Assembly (NCBI RefSeq): GCF_003012735.1
Contig: NZ_PXYI01000004.1
Span: forward strand, 372,001-436,000
Direction: 5' to 3'
Length of the DNA stretch: 64,000 nucleotides
Origin: Allosphingosinicella deserti
Lineage (GTDB): Bacteria > Pseudomonadota > Alphaproteobacteria > Sphingomonadales > Sphingomonadaceae
The notes beneath the pieces were generated by a model. The model had not been told where the DNA came from. It did no database searches and was given only the letters and a program-made list of their open reading frames with translations. Position 1 is the stretch's first letter; each line of letters starts with the position of its first letter. Shown here in pieces: positions 8,336-17,379 of this stretch. Both the position numbers and the translations under genes were made by a program.

Positions 8336-9516
8336 TCACGGGCCCGACCCCGGCTGCCTCGGCTCCGCCGGATGGCGTCGTGGCCCCATTGTCGGCGGCT
8401 TGCGACGGCGAGGCCTTCACCAAGATCATCGCCGCGCTCGATTTCGCCATGGCAGTTCCCGTGCTGCCGACCCCCGCGCTGCCTGGCGCCGTGCTGCCGG
8501 TCGAGAGCGTTGCCGCCGATGCGCCGCCATTGCCTGAGACCGACCCTGTCGCCGCAGCCCAGCAGCTTCTGGCGATGGCAACCCCGCGCAGTCTCAAGGC
8601 GCAGATGGATCGGGCGGGCGAAGGCTCGGAACCGGCCGAACAGGAACAAGATCCGGATCCTGACTCCACCACGCCCGCGGGTTCGCCGGTTCCCGATCCG
8701 TCGGTGCCGCAGCCGATTTCGATCGCTGCGACACCGACACCGCTCAAGCCTGCGACCGATCAGCCTGGCGACGCCCAGGTCCAGATCGAAGGCGAGGCAC
8801 GATCCCCCGCGATGAAGGCCCCGCTGCCGCCGCCGACCCTCTCACCCTCGAATGGCAAGGGGGACGGCGCGCAGCATTTGCTCCGGGCGCTTGCGCCGTT
8901 GCTCGACGAGCCGGGTGTGCGCCCCGCATTGCCCGCCCGGGAACGGCCGACCGCCGGAAAGCCGCTGCCGCCTCCCATCGACACTCTTGCGCCGATCGTC
9001 GCCACACCGACCTTCGCCCCGCAGCTCACCGCGCCGGCGTTGGATGTGTCGCAGCCGCTTGCCGCGCCAGAAGCAACCGCCGAGGCCGTGGCGATCGAGC
9101 GGCAGCTCGATCTGGCGCAGGACGGAGAGTGGCTCGATCAGCTTGCCCGCGATATCGCCCGCAGCGCGGGGGAGGCGGGGCCGCTGCGCTTCCGCCTCAA
9201 CCCCGAGACGCTCGGCAGCCTGCATGTCGAGATCACGCCCGACAGAGGCGGCGCCGCGATCCGTCTGACCACCGACACCGAGGCGGCGCGGACGATCATC
9301 GCCGATGCGCAGCCCCGTCTGGTCGCCGAGGCGCGCGCACAGGGCGTGCGCATTTCGGAAGCCCATGTCGACCTGTCCAGCCAGCAGGGATCTGCCGATC
9401 AACGCCATCGTCAGCAGCTTTTCGAACAGGCCCCGCCCAGAACGGCCCGGCTCTTGCAGGAAGAGCGGACAAGCGACGGAAAACCGACAGCGCGCGGGTC
9501 CGAGCTTTATGCGTGA
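8332..9516 (+). CDS. fliK: Flagellar hook-length control protein FliK
   Basis: The 394-residue product has a long Pro/Ala-rich disordered first part (about residues 1-260), as expected for the molecular ruler, and a C-terminal Flg_hook domain with the signature LRFRLNPETLGSLHVEI followed by an amphipathic end. FliK is secreted and sets hook length by switching export specificity through FlhB, which is encoded later in the same run. The start overlaps the fliJ stop (ATGA). Confidence 0.9.
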   Translation: MITGPTPAASAPPDGVVAPLSAACDGEAFTKIIAALDFAMAVPVLPTPALPGAVLPVESVAADAPPLPETDPVAAAQQLLAMATPRSLKAQMDRAGEGSEPAEQEQDPDPDSTTPAGSPVPDPSVPQPISIAATPTPLKPATDQPGDAQVQIEGEARSPAMKAPLPPPTLSPSNGKGDGAQHLLRALAPLLDEPGVRPALPARERPTAGKPLPPPIDTLAPIVATPTFAPQLTAPALDVSQPLAAPEATAEAVAIERQLDLAQDGEWLDQLARDIARSAGEAGPLRFRLNPETLGSLHVEITPDRGGAAIRLTTDTEAARTIIADAQPRLVAEARAQGVRISEAHVDLSSQQGSADQRHRQQLFEQAPPRTARLLQEERTSDGKPTARGSELYA

Positions 9517-9530
9517 GGACGGATGGACGG

Positions 9531-10103
9531 ATGAGCGACAAGCAAGAGGCGGCCGGCAAGAAGACTAAGGCCAGGAAAATCCTGTTGCTCGGCGCAGGGC
9601 TGGTGGCGCTGGGCGGCGGCAGCGCCGGTGCCGCGCTCTACGCGACGACCGGCAGCCTGTTCGGCGGCAACCATGGTCCGCCGGCGCCCGATGTGCCGCA
9701 TCTGGTCCCGCGCAGCGGCACGCCCGCAAGCGAGATCGCGCGTTACGCATCGCCGACCGGCGAGAAGAAGGTCGACGGATCGAAGTTCGAGCCGACTTAT
9801 TATCCGCTCGCCGATAGCCTCACCGCCAATCTCAGCGGCGGCGACGGCTTCGTCCAGATCGGGCTCGGTGTCGCGACCTATTACGACGCGCGGGTCGTCG
9901 AGCATGTAAAGCTTCACGAGATGGCGATCCGATCGGCCGTGCTGACCACGCTCGCCGAGCAGGACGCGGCCGCATTGTCGAGCGCGCCAGGGAAGGAGCG
10001 TTTGAAGGGCGCCCTGCGCGGCGCGATCAACGATGTGCTGAAAGCCAAGGAAGGCTTTGGCGGCATCGACGACGTCTATTTCACGAACTTCGTCATTCAA
10101 TGA
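9531..10103 (+). CDS. fliL: Flagellar basal body-associated protein FliL
   Basis: FliL (190 aa) is a single-span inner-membrane protein that surrounds and supports the stator. A Lys-rich N-terminus is followed by one hydrophobic segment (about residues 19-38) and a periplasmic domain ending in YFTNFVIQ, the family's typical terminus. The ATG at 9531 is preceded by a GGACGGATGGACGG tract; the frame is open upstream inside fliK but without FliL-like content. It overlaps fliM by ATGA. Confidence 0.93.
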   Translation: MSDKQEAAGKKTKARKILLLGAGLVALGGGSAGAALYATTGSLFGGNHGPPAPDVPHLVPRSGTPASEIARYASPTGEKKVDGSKFEPTYYPLADSLTANLSGGDGFVQIGLGVATYYDARVVEHVKLHEMAIRSAVLTTLAEQDAAALSSAPGKERLKGALRGAINDVLKAKEGFGGIDDVYFTNFVIQ

Positions 10104-11029
10104 GCGTGTCCTCGACCCGCAGCCGCGGCGCGGCCACCCGGGACACGGGCGCGATCCCGTTCAGCTTCGGTGCGGACGCGGCGCGGCCGCTCGCCGCGCT
10201 GCCGGCGCTCGACCGGATGAACGAGCGCGCCGCAAGGCGTCTGCGCCAACGCCTGGAGCCGATCTCGCGGATCAAGCCGCGAGTCACGGCCGAGCCGATC
10301 GTGCTGCGCCGCTTCGACGCATGGAAGGCCGACCAGCCCGAATTCACCAGCGTCAGCCTGTACCGCTTCCGTCCGCTGAAAGGCGGCGTGCTGGTTTCGA
10401 TCGATCCTGAACTGGTCGGCCGCCTAGTCGACGCCTTCTACGGCGGCCCGGGAATTTATGGTGAACGGCTTGTTAAGGAATTCTCGCCTACCGAGGAGAG
10501 GCTGCTGACGCGCCTGTCGGAAGCCCTGGTCGATACCCTGACGGAAATGTGGTCGGAGGTGATACCGGTGAAAGCGCAGCTGAGCTCCCGCGAGACCAAT
10601 ATCGGCCATGCCGGCCTGGTTGCCGGCGACGAACCGGTCGCGATCGCCCGCTTCACCGTCGCCCTCGGGCCGCGGCGCCCCTGCGCGATCGACATCCTCT
10701 ATCCGTCGGCGGCGCTGCGGGCGGTCGAAGCCAATCTCTCCGTCAAGATCCACGACGACACCGGGATGACCGGCAGCGAGTGGCGGGAGCGGATCTCGGC
10801 AGCGCTCGGCGAAGTCCGGCTGCAGGCCCGCAGCGTGCTCGCCCGCCCGACCTTGTCGGTTGCCGAATTGCTTTCGCTGAAGCCGGGCGACGTGATCCCG
10901 ATCAGCATGCCGCAGCTGGTGCCGCTGCTCGTCTCCGGCCGCGAGATCGCGGTGGGGCGGATCGGCGAGCAGGACGGGCGGGCGGCCATCCAGATCGAAC
11001 ATGTCGAGGGCAGGGGGACAGTGCAATGA
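10100..11029 (+). CDS. fliM: Flagellar motor switch protein FliM, lacking the usual N-terminal CheY-binding motif
   Basis: FliM (309 aa) is the middle part of the C-ring. The CheC-like middle domain (YGGPGIYGERL, then FSPTEERLLTRL) and the C-terminal SpoA/FliN-like domain (about residues 235-305) are clear. The N-terminus begins MSVSSTRSRGAATRDTG and has no LSQxEIDALL-like peptide, the short segment by which FliM normally binds phospho-CheY. The start overlaps the fliL stop (ATGA), leaving no room for a longer N-terminus. Confidence 0.93.
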   Translation: MSVSSTRSRGAATRDTGAIPFSFGADAARPLAALPALDRMNERAARRLRQRLEPISRIKPRVTAEPIVLRRFDAWKADQPEFTSVSLYRFRPLKGGVLVSIDPELVGRLVDAFYGGPGIYGERLVKEFSPTEERLLTRLSEALVDTLTEMWSEVIPVKAQLSSRETNIGHAGLVAGDEPVAIARFTVALGPRRPCAIDILYPSAALRAVEANLSVKIHDDTGMTGSEWRERISAALGEVRLQARSVLARPTLSVAELLSLKPGDVIPISMPQLVPLLVSGREIAVGRIGEQDGRAAIQIEHVEGRGTVQ

Positions 11030-11346
11030 GCGACACGCAGACCATCGAAGCGACCGTCATCGAAGCGGACGCGCCGGGCCGCAACTACCGCATGCTTGCC
11101 GACATCCCGTTGCGCGTCTCGGTCGAGGTCGGAAGCACCGCGCTTCGCCTCTCCGAGCTGATGGACCTCGCCGAAGGCAGCGTCGTCGAGCTCGATCGCC
11201 AGGCCCACGAACTGCTCGACATCATGGTCAACGGCACGCTGGTCGCCAAGGGCGAGGTGGTGACGGTCAACGGCCGCTTCGGGATCCGCGTCGTCGACGT
11301 GATCGCCGCCGATGCGCGCCTCGCCGGGATCGAACGCCGGATATGA
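11026..11346 (+). CDS. fliN: Flagellar motor switch protein FliN
   Basis: FliN (106 aa) is a compact SpoA-domain protein of the lower C-ring and export docking site. The domain runs from about residue 25 (LADIPLRVSVEVG) to the end, with the family features LAEGSVVELDR and GRFGIRVVDV. Length and position between fliM and fliO fit. The ATG overlaps the fliM stop (ATGA). Confidence 0.95.
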   Translation: MSDTQTIEATVIEADAPGRNYRMLADIPLRVSVEVGSTALRLSELMDLAEGSVVELDRQAHELLDIMVNGTLVAKGEVVTVNGRFGIRVVDVIAADARLAGIERRI

Positions 11347-11621
11347 TGACCGCCTACATATTGAAGCTGCTGCTGCTGGTGCCGCTGGTCGGCGGCATGG
11401 CCTTCGCGGCGCTGTGGATGTGGCGCAAGGTGCAGCCCGGGATGGCGCTCGGCCAGCGCGAGCGGCTGGTCAAGCTGGTCGACGCGGTGCCGCTCGGCGC
11501 GACCGGCCGGCTTGCCGTCGTCGATTTCGCCGACAAGCGCCTGCTCGTCGCGGTTACCCGCGCCGGCGGCGTGCAATTGCTGTCCGAAAGCATGGCGCCG
11601 GGAGCGGCGGGCGATGCGTAA
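11343..11621 (+). CDS. fliO: Flagellar biosynthetic protein FliO
   Basis: This 92-residue protein has one N-terminal membrane helix (about residues 4-22) and a short cytoplasmic domain (ERLVKLVDAVPLG, then RLLVAVTRAGGVQLL) typical of FliO, the assembly factor for the FliP export-gate core. It starts at ATGATG (11343 or 11346), overlapping the fliN stop, and its end overlaps fliP. Confidence 0.88.
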   Translation: MMTAYILKLLLLVPLVGGMAFAALWMWRKVQPGMALGQRERLVKLVDAVPLGATGRLAVVDFADKRLLVAVTRAGGVQLLSESMAPGAAGDA

Positions 11622-12426
11622 GTCCGTCCAGCTCGCACTGCTGCTGGCAGCCGGTGCCGCGGCATGCCTGATCGCCGAACCGGCGCTTGCGCAGCAGGCC
11701 ACCCAAGCGGCCGTTCAGTTGACCCCCGGGCAAGCCGCGGCGGGACAGGCGGGCGCGCTCGATCGGGCGGTGTCAACGATCGCCGGCGACGGCAAGCCGC
11801 TGTCGCTGTCGCTGCAGATCCTGCTGCTGATGAGCCTGCTGACGGTGCTTCCGTCGCTGCTGCTGATGATGACCAGCTTCACCCGGATTATCATCGTCCT
11901 CTCGATCCTTCGGCAGGCGCTCGGCCTGCAGCAGACTCCGCCCAATCAGGTGCTGGTCGGACTGGCACTGTTCCTGTCGCTGTTCATCATGCGGCCGGTA
12001 ATCGATCAGGTGAATGCCAGTGCCTATACGCCTTATGGCGACGGGCAGATCTCGATCGAGGAGGCAGTCAGCCGCTCGGGCACCGTCCTCCACGGCTTCA
12101 TGATCACCCAGACTCGCGAGACAGACCTGAAATTGTTCGCCGATCTCGCCAAGGCCAAGCCCTTCGCCAAGCCTGCGGACGTGCCGTTCTCGATCCTGCT
12201 GCCGGCCTTCGTCACCAGCGAGCTCAAGACCGCGTTCCAGATCGGCTTCCTGATCTTCCTGCCGTTCCTGATTATCGACCTGGTTGTCGCCTCGACCCTG
12301 ATGGCGCTCGGCATGATGATGCTGTCGCCGACGATCGTGTCGATGCCGTTCAAATTGCTGCTGTTCGTGCTGGTCGACGGCTGGGCCCTGACGATGGGCT
12401 CGCTCGCCGCCTCGTTCGGGACCTGA
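11614..12426 (+). CDS. fliP: Flagellar export gate protein FliP
   Basis: FliP (270 aa) is the main ring of the FliPQR export gate. A cleavable signal peptide is visible (residues 1-23, hydrophobic core, ending ALA-QQ), then four membrane segments with the signature SFTRIIIVLSILRQALGLQQ and later LMALGMMMLSPTIVSMPFK. The ATG at 11614 lies inside the last codons of fliO. Confidence 0.97.
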   Translation: MRKSVQLALLLAAGAAACLIAEPALAQQATQAAVQLTPGQAAAGQAGALDRAVSTIAGDGKPLSLSLQILLLMSLLTVLPSLLLMMTSFTRIIIVLSILRQALGLQQTPPNQVLVGLALFLSLFIMRPVIDQVNASAYTPYGDGQISIEEAVSRSGTVLHGFMITQTRETDLKLFADLAKAKPFAKPADVPFSILLPAFVTSELKTAFQIGFLIFLPFLIIDLVVASTLMALGMMMLSPTIVSMPFKLLLFVLVDGWALTMGSLAASFGT

Positions 12427-12431
12427 GCAAC

Positions 12432-12704
12432 ATGGACGGGACCGATTATTTCGTCGGCATCGCGCAGCAGGCCCTGTGGGTGCTGGCGCTCGCCTCGGCG
12501 CCGATCCTGATCCCGGCTCTGGTCACCGGCATCCTGCTCGGCATGGTCCAGGCGGCGACCTCGATCAACGAGCAGACGTTGAGCTTCGTCCCCAAGCTGA
12601 TCGTCGTCGGCCTCTGCCTGGCGCTGTTCGGCACCGCCATCCTGATGCTGCTTGTCGATTTCACTCACGAGATGTTCGCGCGCATCCCGGAGCTGACCCA
12701 GTGA
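12432..12704 (+). CDS. fliQ: Flagellar export gate protein FliQ
   Basis: FliQ (90 aa) is a two-helix membrane hairpin of the export gate. The family segment QAATSINEQTLSFVPKL is present and the length is exactly typical. It starts five bases after the fliP stop. Confidence 0.96.
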   Translation: MDGTDYFVGIAQQALWVLALASAPILIPALVTGILLGMVQAATSINEQTLSFVPKLIVVGLCLALFGTAILMLLVDFTHEMFARIPELTQ

Positions 12705-12723
12705 TTGCGGCGGCCCGGATCGC

Positions 12724-13506
12724 ATGATTCCAAACGGGTTCGCCGGCGTCGAGGCGCAATTGTGGCTGTGGATGGTGGCGATGATTCGTCCCGGCGCCGC
12801 CTTCCTCGCCGCGCCGGTGTTCGGCGCCAATTTCGTGCCGCTGCAGCTTCGCCTGATCATCGCGCTGGCGATCGGCATTCCGGCGCTCGGTGCCACCAAC
12901 TTCGTCCTTCCCGCCGACGGTCTTGGCTCCATCGAGGGCCTGCTGATGGTCGGCGGCGAGGTGATGGCCGGTCTGGCCCTCGGCTTCGCGGTGCAGATCG
13001 GCTTCTCGTCGGCAATGCTTGCTGGCGAGACGATCTCGAACGCGATGGGGCTCGGCTTCGCCGGCATGATGGATCCGGCGACGGGTCAGCAGAACCCGAT
13101 GCTCGGCCAGTTCCTGACCATCCTCGCCACCTTCCTGTTCCTCGGCGTCGGCGGCCATCTGGCGCTCGCCGCGACCATCGTCGAAAGCTATCGGGCGCTG
13201 CCACCGGGCGATGCCTGGATGAGCGCCGAGAGCATCCACGGGCTCGTGCTGTTCGGCGGCGTGCTGTTCGCCGCGGGTTTGTCGATCGCGCTTCCGGTCG
13301 GCTTCGCGCTGATCCTGGTTCAGCTGGTGATGGGCATGCTCGCCCGCTCGGCGCCGCAGCTCAACCTGTTCTCCGTCGGCCTGCCCGCGACCTTGCTCGC
13401 CGGCATCGTCCTGCTCGCGATGGCGGCGCCGGTGATGGGCGATGCGATCGTCGGCGTCGTCCGGCAGGGGCTGGAGGAATCCCGCCGCATCGCGACCGGG
13501 GGCTGA
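12724..13506 (+). CDS. fliR: Flagellar export gate protein FliR
   Basis: FliR (260 aa) is the single-copy export gate subunit with six predicted membrane helices. Recognisable blocks are PVFGANFVPLQLRLIIALA and FMDPATGQQNPMLGQF-like sequence around residues 116-135. It follows fliQ by 19 bases and is followed one base later by flhB, as in most proteobacterial flagellar clusters. Confidence 0.95.
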   Translation: MIPNGFAGVEAQLWLWMVAMIRPGAAFLAAPVFGANFVPLQLRLIIALAIGIPALGATNFVLPADGLGSIEGLLMVGGEVMAGLALGFAVQIGFSSAMLAGETISNAMGLGFAGMMDPATGQQNPMLGQFLTILATFLFLGVGGHLALAATIVESYRALPPGDAWMSAESIHGLVLFGGVLFAAGLSIALPVGFALILVQLVMGMLARSAPQLNLFSVGLPATLLAGIVLLAMAAPVMGDAIVGVVRQGLEESRRIATGG

Positions 13507-13507
13507 G

Positions 13508-14647
13508 ATGGCCGACGGTCCCGACAAGGACGAAAAGACCGAGAGCCCAACCGACAAACGGCGCCGCGATGCCGCCGAGAAGGGCGATGTCCTCCAATCC
13601 AAGGAGCTCGGGACCGCTTTGGTGATCGTAGCCGGCGCCGCCTGGATCGCGCTCGCCGGCCATGCGCTGGTCGGCGCGCTCGAGGAGATGCTGGCGCAAG
13701 GGCTGAGCTTCGGACCGGAGGCGGTGCGCGATTTTGATCCCGCCGCCGCGACGCTGCGGCTTGCGATGGCGATCGCGGTGCCGGTCCTTGCCTTGTTCGC
13801 GATGACGCTGATCGCAGCGATCGCCGCGCCGGCCTTGCTCGGATCGCTCGGCTTCCGGGCCAAGGCCTTCGGTTTCAAGCCCGACAAGATGAACCCGCTG
13901 TCCGGCCTGAAGCGCGTTTTCGGGGTCAATGGCCTGATCGAGCTGGTGAAATCGATCGCCAAGGTGATCCTGCTGGGGGCAATCGGCGCCTGGCTGCTGC
14001 GCGATCAGTCGCACTTGCTGATCGGCCTCTCGTCGCAGGAAATCCGCCCGGCTCTGTCATCGGTGGGGAGCAGCTTCGTGCTCGCCATCCTGGTCATGTC
14101 GATGGCGCTGGCGCTGGTCGCCGGCATCGACGTGCCCGCGCAGATCTTCCAGCGCGCGGCGCGGCTGCGGATGAGCAAGCAGGAGGTGAAGGAGGAGCAC
14201 AAGCAGACCGAAGGCTCGCCCGAGCTCAAGGCCGCAGTGCGCCGCCGCCAACACGAGGTGCTGCGCGGCTCGGCCCGCTCCGCCGTCGCCGAAGCGACGG
14301 TGATCCTCACCAACCCCACCCATTTCGCGGTCGCCTTGCGCTATCGGCCCGGGGAGGATGCGGCGCCGATCGTCGTCGCCCGCGGCCGAGGCGCTACTGC
14401 GGACGCGATCCGCGCGCTCGCCGGCGAAAGCGACGTGCCGATCCTCAGTTACCCGCAGCTCGCCCGCGCCCTGTATTTTACGGCGCGGACTGGCCAGGTG
14501 ATCCGGGACGATCTCTACATGGCGGTCGCGACGGTGCTCGCCTTCGTGTTCAACCTCGACGCCGCACTCGCCGCGGGCACTGTGCCGCCGCCGATCGACG
14601 TCCCGCCGGGGGCGCGTTTCGACGAAAAGGGGCGCCCCCAGGCTTAG
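13508..14647 (+). CDS. flhB: Flagellar export switch protein FlhB
   Basis: FlhB (379 aa) has a basic N-terminus (KTESPTDKRRRDAAEKGDV), four membrane helices, and a cytoplasmic domain with the self-cleaving NPTH motif starting at N269 (bases 14312-14323). Cleavage there, together with FliK, switches export from hook to filament substrates. The ATG at 13508 begins the conserved block. flhA, often adjacent, is absent here. Confidence 0.97.
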   Translation: MADGPDKDEKTESPTDKRRRDAAEKGDVLQSKELGTALVIVAGAAWIALAGHALVGALEEMLAQGLSFGPEAVRDFDPAAATLRLAMAIAVPVLALFAMTLIAAIAAPALLGSLGFRAKAFGFKPDKMNPLSGLKRVFGVNGLIELVKSIAKVILLGAIGAWLLRDQSHLLIGLSSQEIRPALSSVGSSFVLAILVMSMALALVAGIDVPAQIFQRAARLRMSKQEVKEEHKQTEGSPELKAAVRRRQHEVLRGSARSAVAEATVILTNPTHFAVALRYRPGEDAAPIVVARGRGATADAIRALAGESDVPILSYPQLARALYFTARTGQVIRDDLYMAVATVLAFVFNLDAALAAGTVPPPIDVPPGARFDEKGRPQA

Positions 14648-14689
14648 GCGGCGGGCTCTGGTGGTCCTTGTTCGAGGGTACACGTGCTC

Positions 14690-14774
14690 CGGTCGGGCTG
14701 AGCCTGTCGAGGCCCATCCTTTCTCCTCGGCGGGAGAGGTGAAGGAGAGGGCTTCGACAGGCTCAGCCCGAACG
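14690..14774. repeat. Inverted repeat of the GGGCTGAGCCTGTCGA family
   Basis: Two 25-nt arms (14691-14715 and 14749-14773) are inverted copies of each other with two mismatches and are separated by 33 bases. The core GGGCTGAGCCTGTCGA is a familiar intergenic element in sphingomonad genomes. It lies just after flhB in a 270-base non-coding gap and could form a long hairpin in RNA. Apart from this element nothing was recognised in the gap. Confidence 0.7.
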
Positions 14775-14917
14775 GGTGTGTTTCAGGAGCGCGAGGTTCG
14801 AGGGGATGGACGCCGCAGGCTTAAGCACAGGCGCGATCGGTCGTCCTTACGGGATGGTCCATTCCCGCCGTTCGGGCGTGTTCGGGGCGGGACCGAACTT
14901 CAAGGTTAAGGCGCGTG

Positions 14918-15250
14918 ATGGACGAACCGGGATCAGCCGAGAAAGAGGGTGTCGCCGAGGCGATTGCGTGGATCGAAGCGGCCTTGCAGGCGGGCTTTGG
15001 CGAAGGTGCCTCGCGTTCCGAGCAACTCCGTGAAGCACTGGCTGCGGCGAGGCCCCTCGGTGAGAGGCCATCTCTCGACGCCTGGTTGCAAAGCATCGGC
15101 GCGGAGCTGCGGCAGCGCGGCAACGTCCAGAATCCGGCGATGCTCGCGACTGCCGTCGCCGCCCACCTCCTAACGCATCCGCACAAGGGGTTGGAGGTCC
15201 ATGCCCGAATCGACCCGCGCACGATCCGCAATCTTATTCCTCCTTCCTAA
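14918..15250 (+). CDS. Small unknown protein between flhB and fliD
   Basis: A 110-residue, mostly helical soluble protein of unknown function. It has no signal peptide, membrane segment or recognised motif; Ala, Leu and Glu dominate, and a possible helical hairpin lies at about residues 10-45. A GTG at 14915 directly precedes the ATG at 14918, and either could be used. It sits in the flagellar run after the inverted repeat, about 50 bases before fliD, so a flagellar role (chaperone or regulator) is possible, but this is inference from place only. Confidence 0.6.
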   Translation: MDEPGSAEKEGVAEAIAWIEAALQAGFGEGASRSEQLREALAAARPLGERPSLDAWLQSIGAELRQRGNVQNPAMLATAVAAHLLTHPHKGLEVHARIDPRTIRNLIPPS

Positions 15251-15298
15251 ACTTTCCCAGTGGGCGGTCGTCCTTGGAGAGGCACGAAGGGGAGCCTC

Positions 15299-16912
15299 AT
15301 GGTCAGCTCGATCAGCTACAGTCTCGGGATCGGCTCGGGTATCGACATCAAGAGCCTGGTAGACAGCCTCGCCGAAGCGGATCGCGGGCCCAAGGAGGCG
15401 CTGATCAAGCGGCGCGAGGAGGCGAATGCGGCCAAGATCTCCGCGCTCGCCGAAGCCTCCTCCGCCATCGACAGCTTCGCCGGCGCTCTATCCGGGCTGA
15501 TCTCCGGCGGCACATTGTTCACCCAGCCGAGCGTTTCCGACTCGTCCCTGGTCGGCGCAACCGCGCTTCCGGGCGCGCGGCTGACCAACCTTGCCGCCGA
15601 CCTGGAGGTCGTCCAGCTCGCCAAAGCCCAGACCATTCAGTCGGCGCAGCTTGCCGGCGAAGCGGCGCCGGTGGGGCAGGGCGATCTCACTCTGGTCACC
15701 GCGGCGGGCAGCTTCGTCGTCACCATCGACGCGAGCAACGACAGCCTCACCGGGCTCGCCGCCGCGATCAACGGCAAGAATGCGGGCGTCACCGCCAGCG
15801 TGATCACCGACGGCACCAGCGCGCGGCTCGTCCTCAAGGGTGCGACCGGCGCCGCCCAGGCGTTCACCCTGGGCGTTCCCGCCGGCACCGCAAACGGTCT
15901 CGATCGCTTCGCCTTCGGTGGATCGGCAACCGGCGGCATGACCGCGGCACAGGCCGCCCAGGATGCGATCGTCCGGCTCGACGGAGTCGAGGTGCGCCGG
16001 CCGTCGAACAGCATAAAGGACCTCGTCCCCGACGTTCAGCTCGATCTCAAGCGGGCGCTGCCGGGCGCCACCGTTACGCTCGGGATCACCCGGCCGGGCG
16101 CCGCGATCGAGCAGGGCGTCGCCGACTTCGTCAGCGCCTTCAACGAGCTCAACACTTTGCTTGCAAAAGCGACAGCGGCCGGCGGAGAGGGCAGCGACAC
16201 CGGCGCGCTGCGCGGCGACGTCAGCATCCGGGAGCTGCAGCGGCGCTTGAAGGAATTGCCGTCAATGCGGCTCGCCTCGCAAGGCGGGATCCACACCCTC
16301 GCCGAGATCGGGGTCGCGACCAATCGCGACGGCAGCCTCAGCCTCAACAGCGTGCGCCTCAAGGCCGCCCTGATCACCGACCCTGCCGGCGTCGAGGCCC
16401 TGTTTAATCCGACCCAATATTCGAGCTCGCCGCTGCTTTCGATCACCACTGCGATGGGCCGTGCAAAGCCGGGCACCTACACCTTCACCAACGTCGTCCT
16501 GGGCGGAACCGGCGTCGATGCCACCGGGTTGATCGACGGCGTCGCCGCGACCGGCAGCGGCAATTTCCTGATCGCGCCGGGCAATTCGGCCGCGGTCGGC
16601 CTGGCCGTCGAAGTGAAGGGCGGCTTCGCCAGCGCGACGGTGACGATCGATCCCGGTCTCGGAGGTGCGCTGCAGGGCATTCGCGACGCGCTGCGCGCGC
16701 GCTCCGGCCCGATCGCCACCAGCCAGAACCGCCTCACCGAGGAGAAAGCCGACATTGCCGACGACCGGGCGAAGCTCGAGACTCGGTCGTCGGCCTATTA
16801 CGACAAGCTGCTCACCCAGTTCACCGCGATGGAGCGCCGGGTCTCCGCCTTCAAGGCGACCCAGACCTATCTCGAGCAACAGATCAAGGCGTGGAACGGC
16901 GGCAACGACTGA
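15299..16912 (+). CDS. fliD: Flagellar filament cap protein FliD
   Basis: FliD (537 aa) caps the filament and folds incoming flagellin. The N-terminal FliD_N block (SYSLGIGSGIDIKSLVDSLA) and the C-terminal coiled coil (about residues 480-537) are clear. The ATG at 15299 has AAGGGGAG seven bases before it and starts the conserved block. A TAAACTTT box at 15248-15255 resembles a FliA -35, but the matching -10 (15267-15274) is poor, so a separate late promoter is only suggested. Confidence 0.94.
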   Translation: MVSSISYSLGIGSGIDIKSLVDSLAEADRGPKEALIKRREEANAAKISALAEASSAIDSFAGALSGLISGGTLFTQPSVSDSSLVGATALPGARLTNLAADLEVVQLAKAQTIQSAQLAGEAAPVGQGDLTLVTAAGSFVVTIDASNDSLTGLAAAINGKNAGVTASVITDGTSARLVLKGATGAAQAFTLGVPAGTANGLDRFAFGGSATGGMTAAQAAQDAIVRLDGVEVRRPSNSIKDLVPDVQLDLKRALPGATVTLGITRPGAAIEQGVADFVSAFNELNTLLAKATAAGGEGSDTGALRGDVSIRELQRRLKELPSMRLASQGGIHTLAEIGVATNRDGSLSLNSVRLKAALITDPAGVEALFNPTQYSSSPLLSITTAMGRAKPGTYTFTNVVLGGTGVDATGLIDGVAATGSGNFLIAPGNSAAVGLAVEVKGGFASATVTIDPGLGGALQGIRDALRARSGPIATSQNRLTEEKADIADDRAKLETRSSAYYDKLLTQFTAMERRVSAFKATQTYLEQQIKAWNGGND

Positions 16913-16947
16913 TCCGGCCGCGCTGATTTTTTCAAAGGAGCTTCTCG

Positions 16948-17340
16948 ATGTACATGGCGCAATCGCGGTTCGGAGCCGCGCGCACCCGTTACGAAAGCGT
17001 CGACCTGTCGAGCCGGATCGAGGCCGCGACCGCGCACGGCCTGGTCGGCATCCTCTTCGAAGAGTTGATCAAGGCCTTGGACGCGATGGCCGCCGCCTGC
17101 CGCCGCCGCGACTTCAGCCAGCGCGGCGCGCGTCAGTCGCGCGTGCTGGCGATTTTAGCCGGGCTGGAGGGCAGTCTCGATCACGAGCAGGGCGGCGAGG
17201 TCGCCGCCTCGCTCGCCACCATCTATCGTGAAGCCCGCCGCCTCACCCTCGCGGCGGCGCAGGAAAACGATCCCGAGCCGCTGCTGAGGGCGCGCGCGAT
17301 GCTGGCGGAGATCGCCTCGGCCTGGAACGCGATCGGATGA
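16948..17340 (+). CDS. fliS: Flagellin export chaperone FliS
   Basis: FliS (130 aa) binds the C-terminus of flagellin and keeps it unfolded for export. The helical bundle with YESVDLSSRIEAATAHGLV and LFEELIKALDAM matches the family. AAAGGAG stands just before the ATG. It is the last gene of the flagellar run, 35 bases after fliD, and converges on prfC. Confidence 0.92.
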   Translation: MYMAQSRFGAARTRYESVDLSSRIEAATAHGLVGILFEELIKALDAMAAACRRRDFSQRGARQSRVLAILAGLEGSLDHEQGGEVAASLATIYREARRLTLAAAQENDPEPLLRARAMLAEIASAWNAIG

Positions 17341-17379
17341 GGAGAGCCGGTTTGTCTTCCAGGACCGGGAAGGACAGAC

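Noticed and set aside
15248-15274. FliA promoter for fliD
   Set aside because: The -35-like TAAACTTT is good but the -10 matches the consensus at only about three of eight positions; kept only as a remark under fliD.
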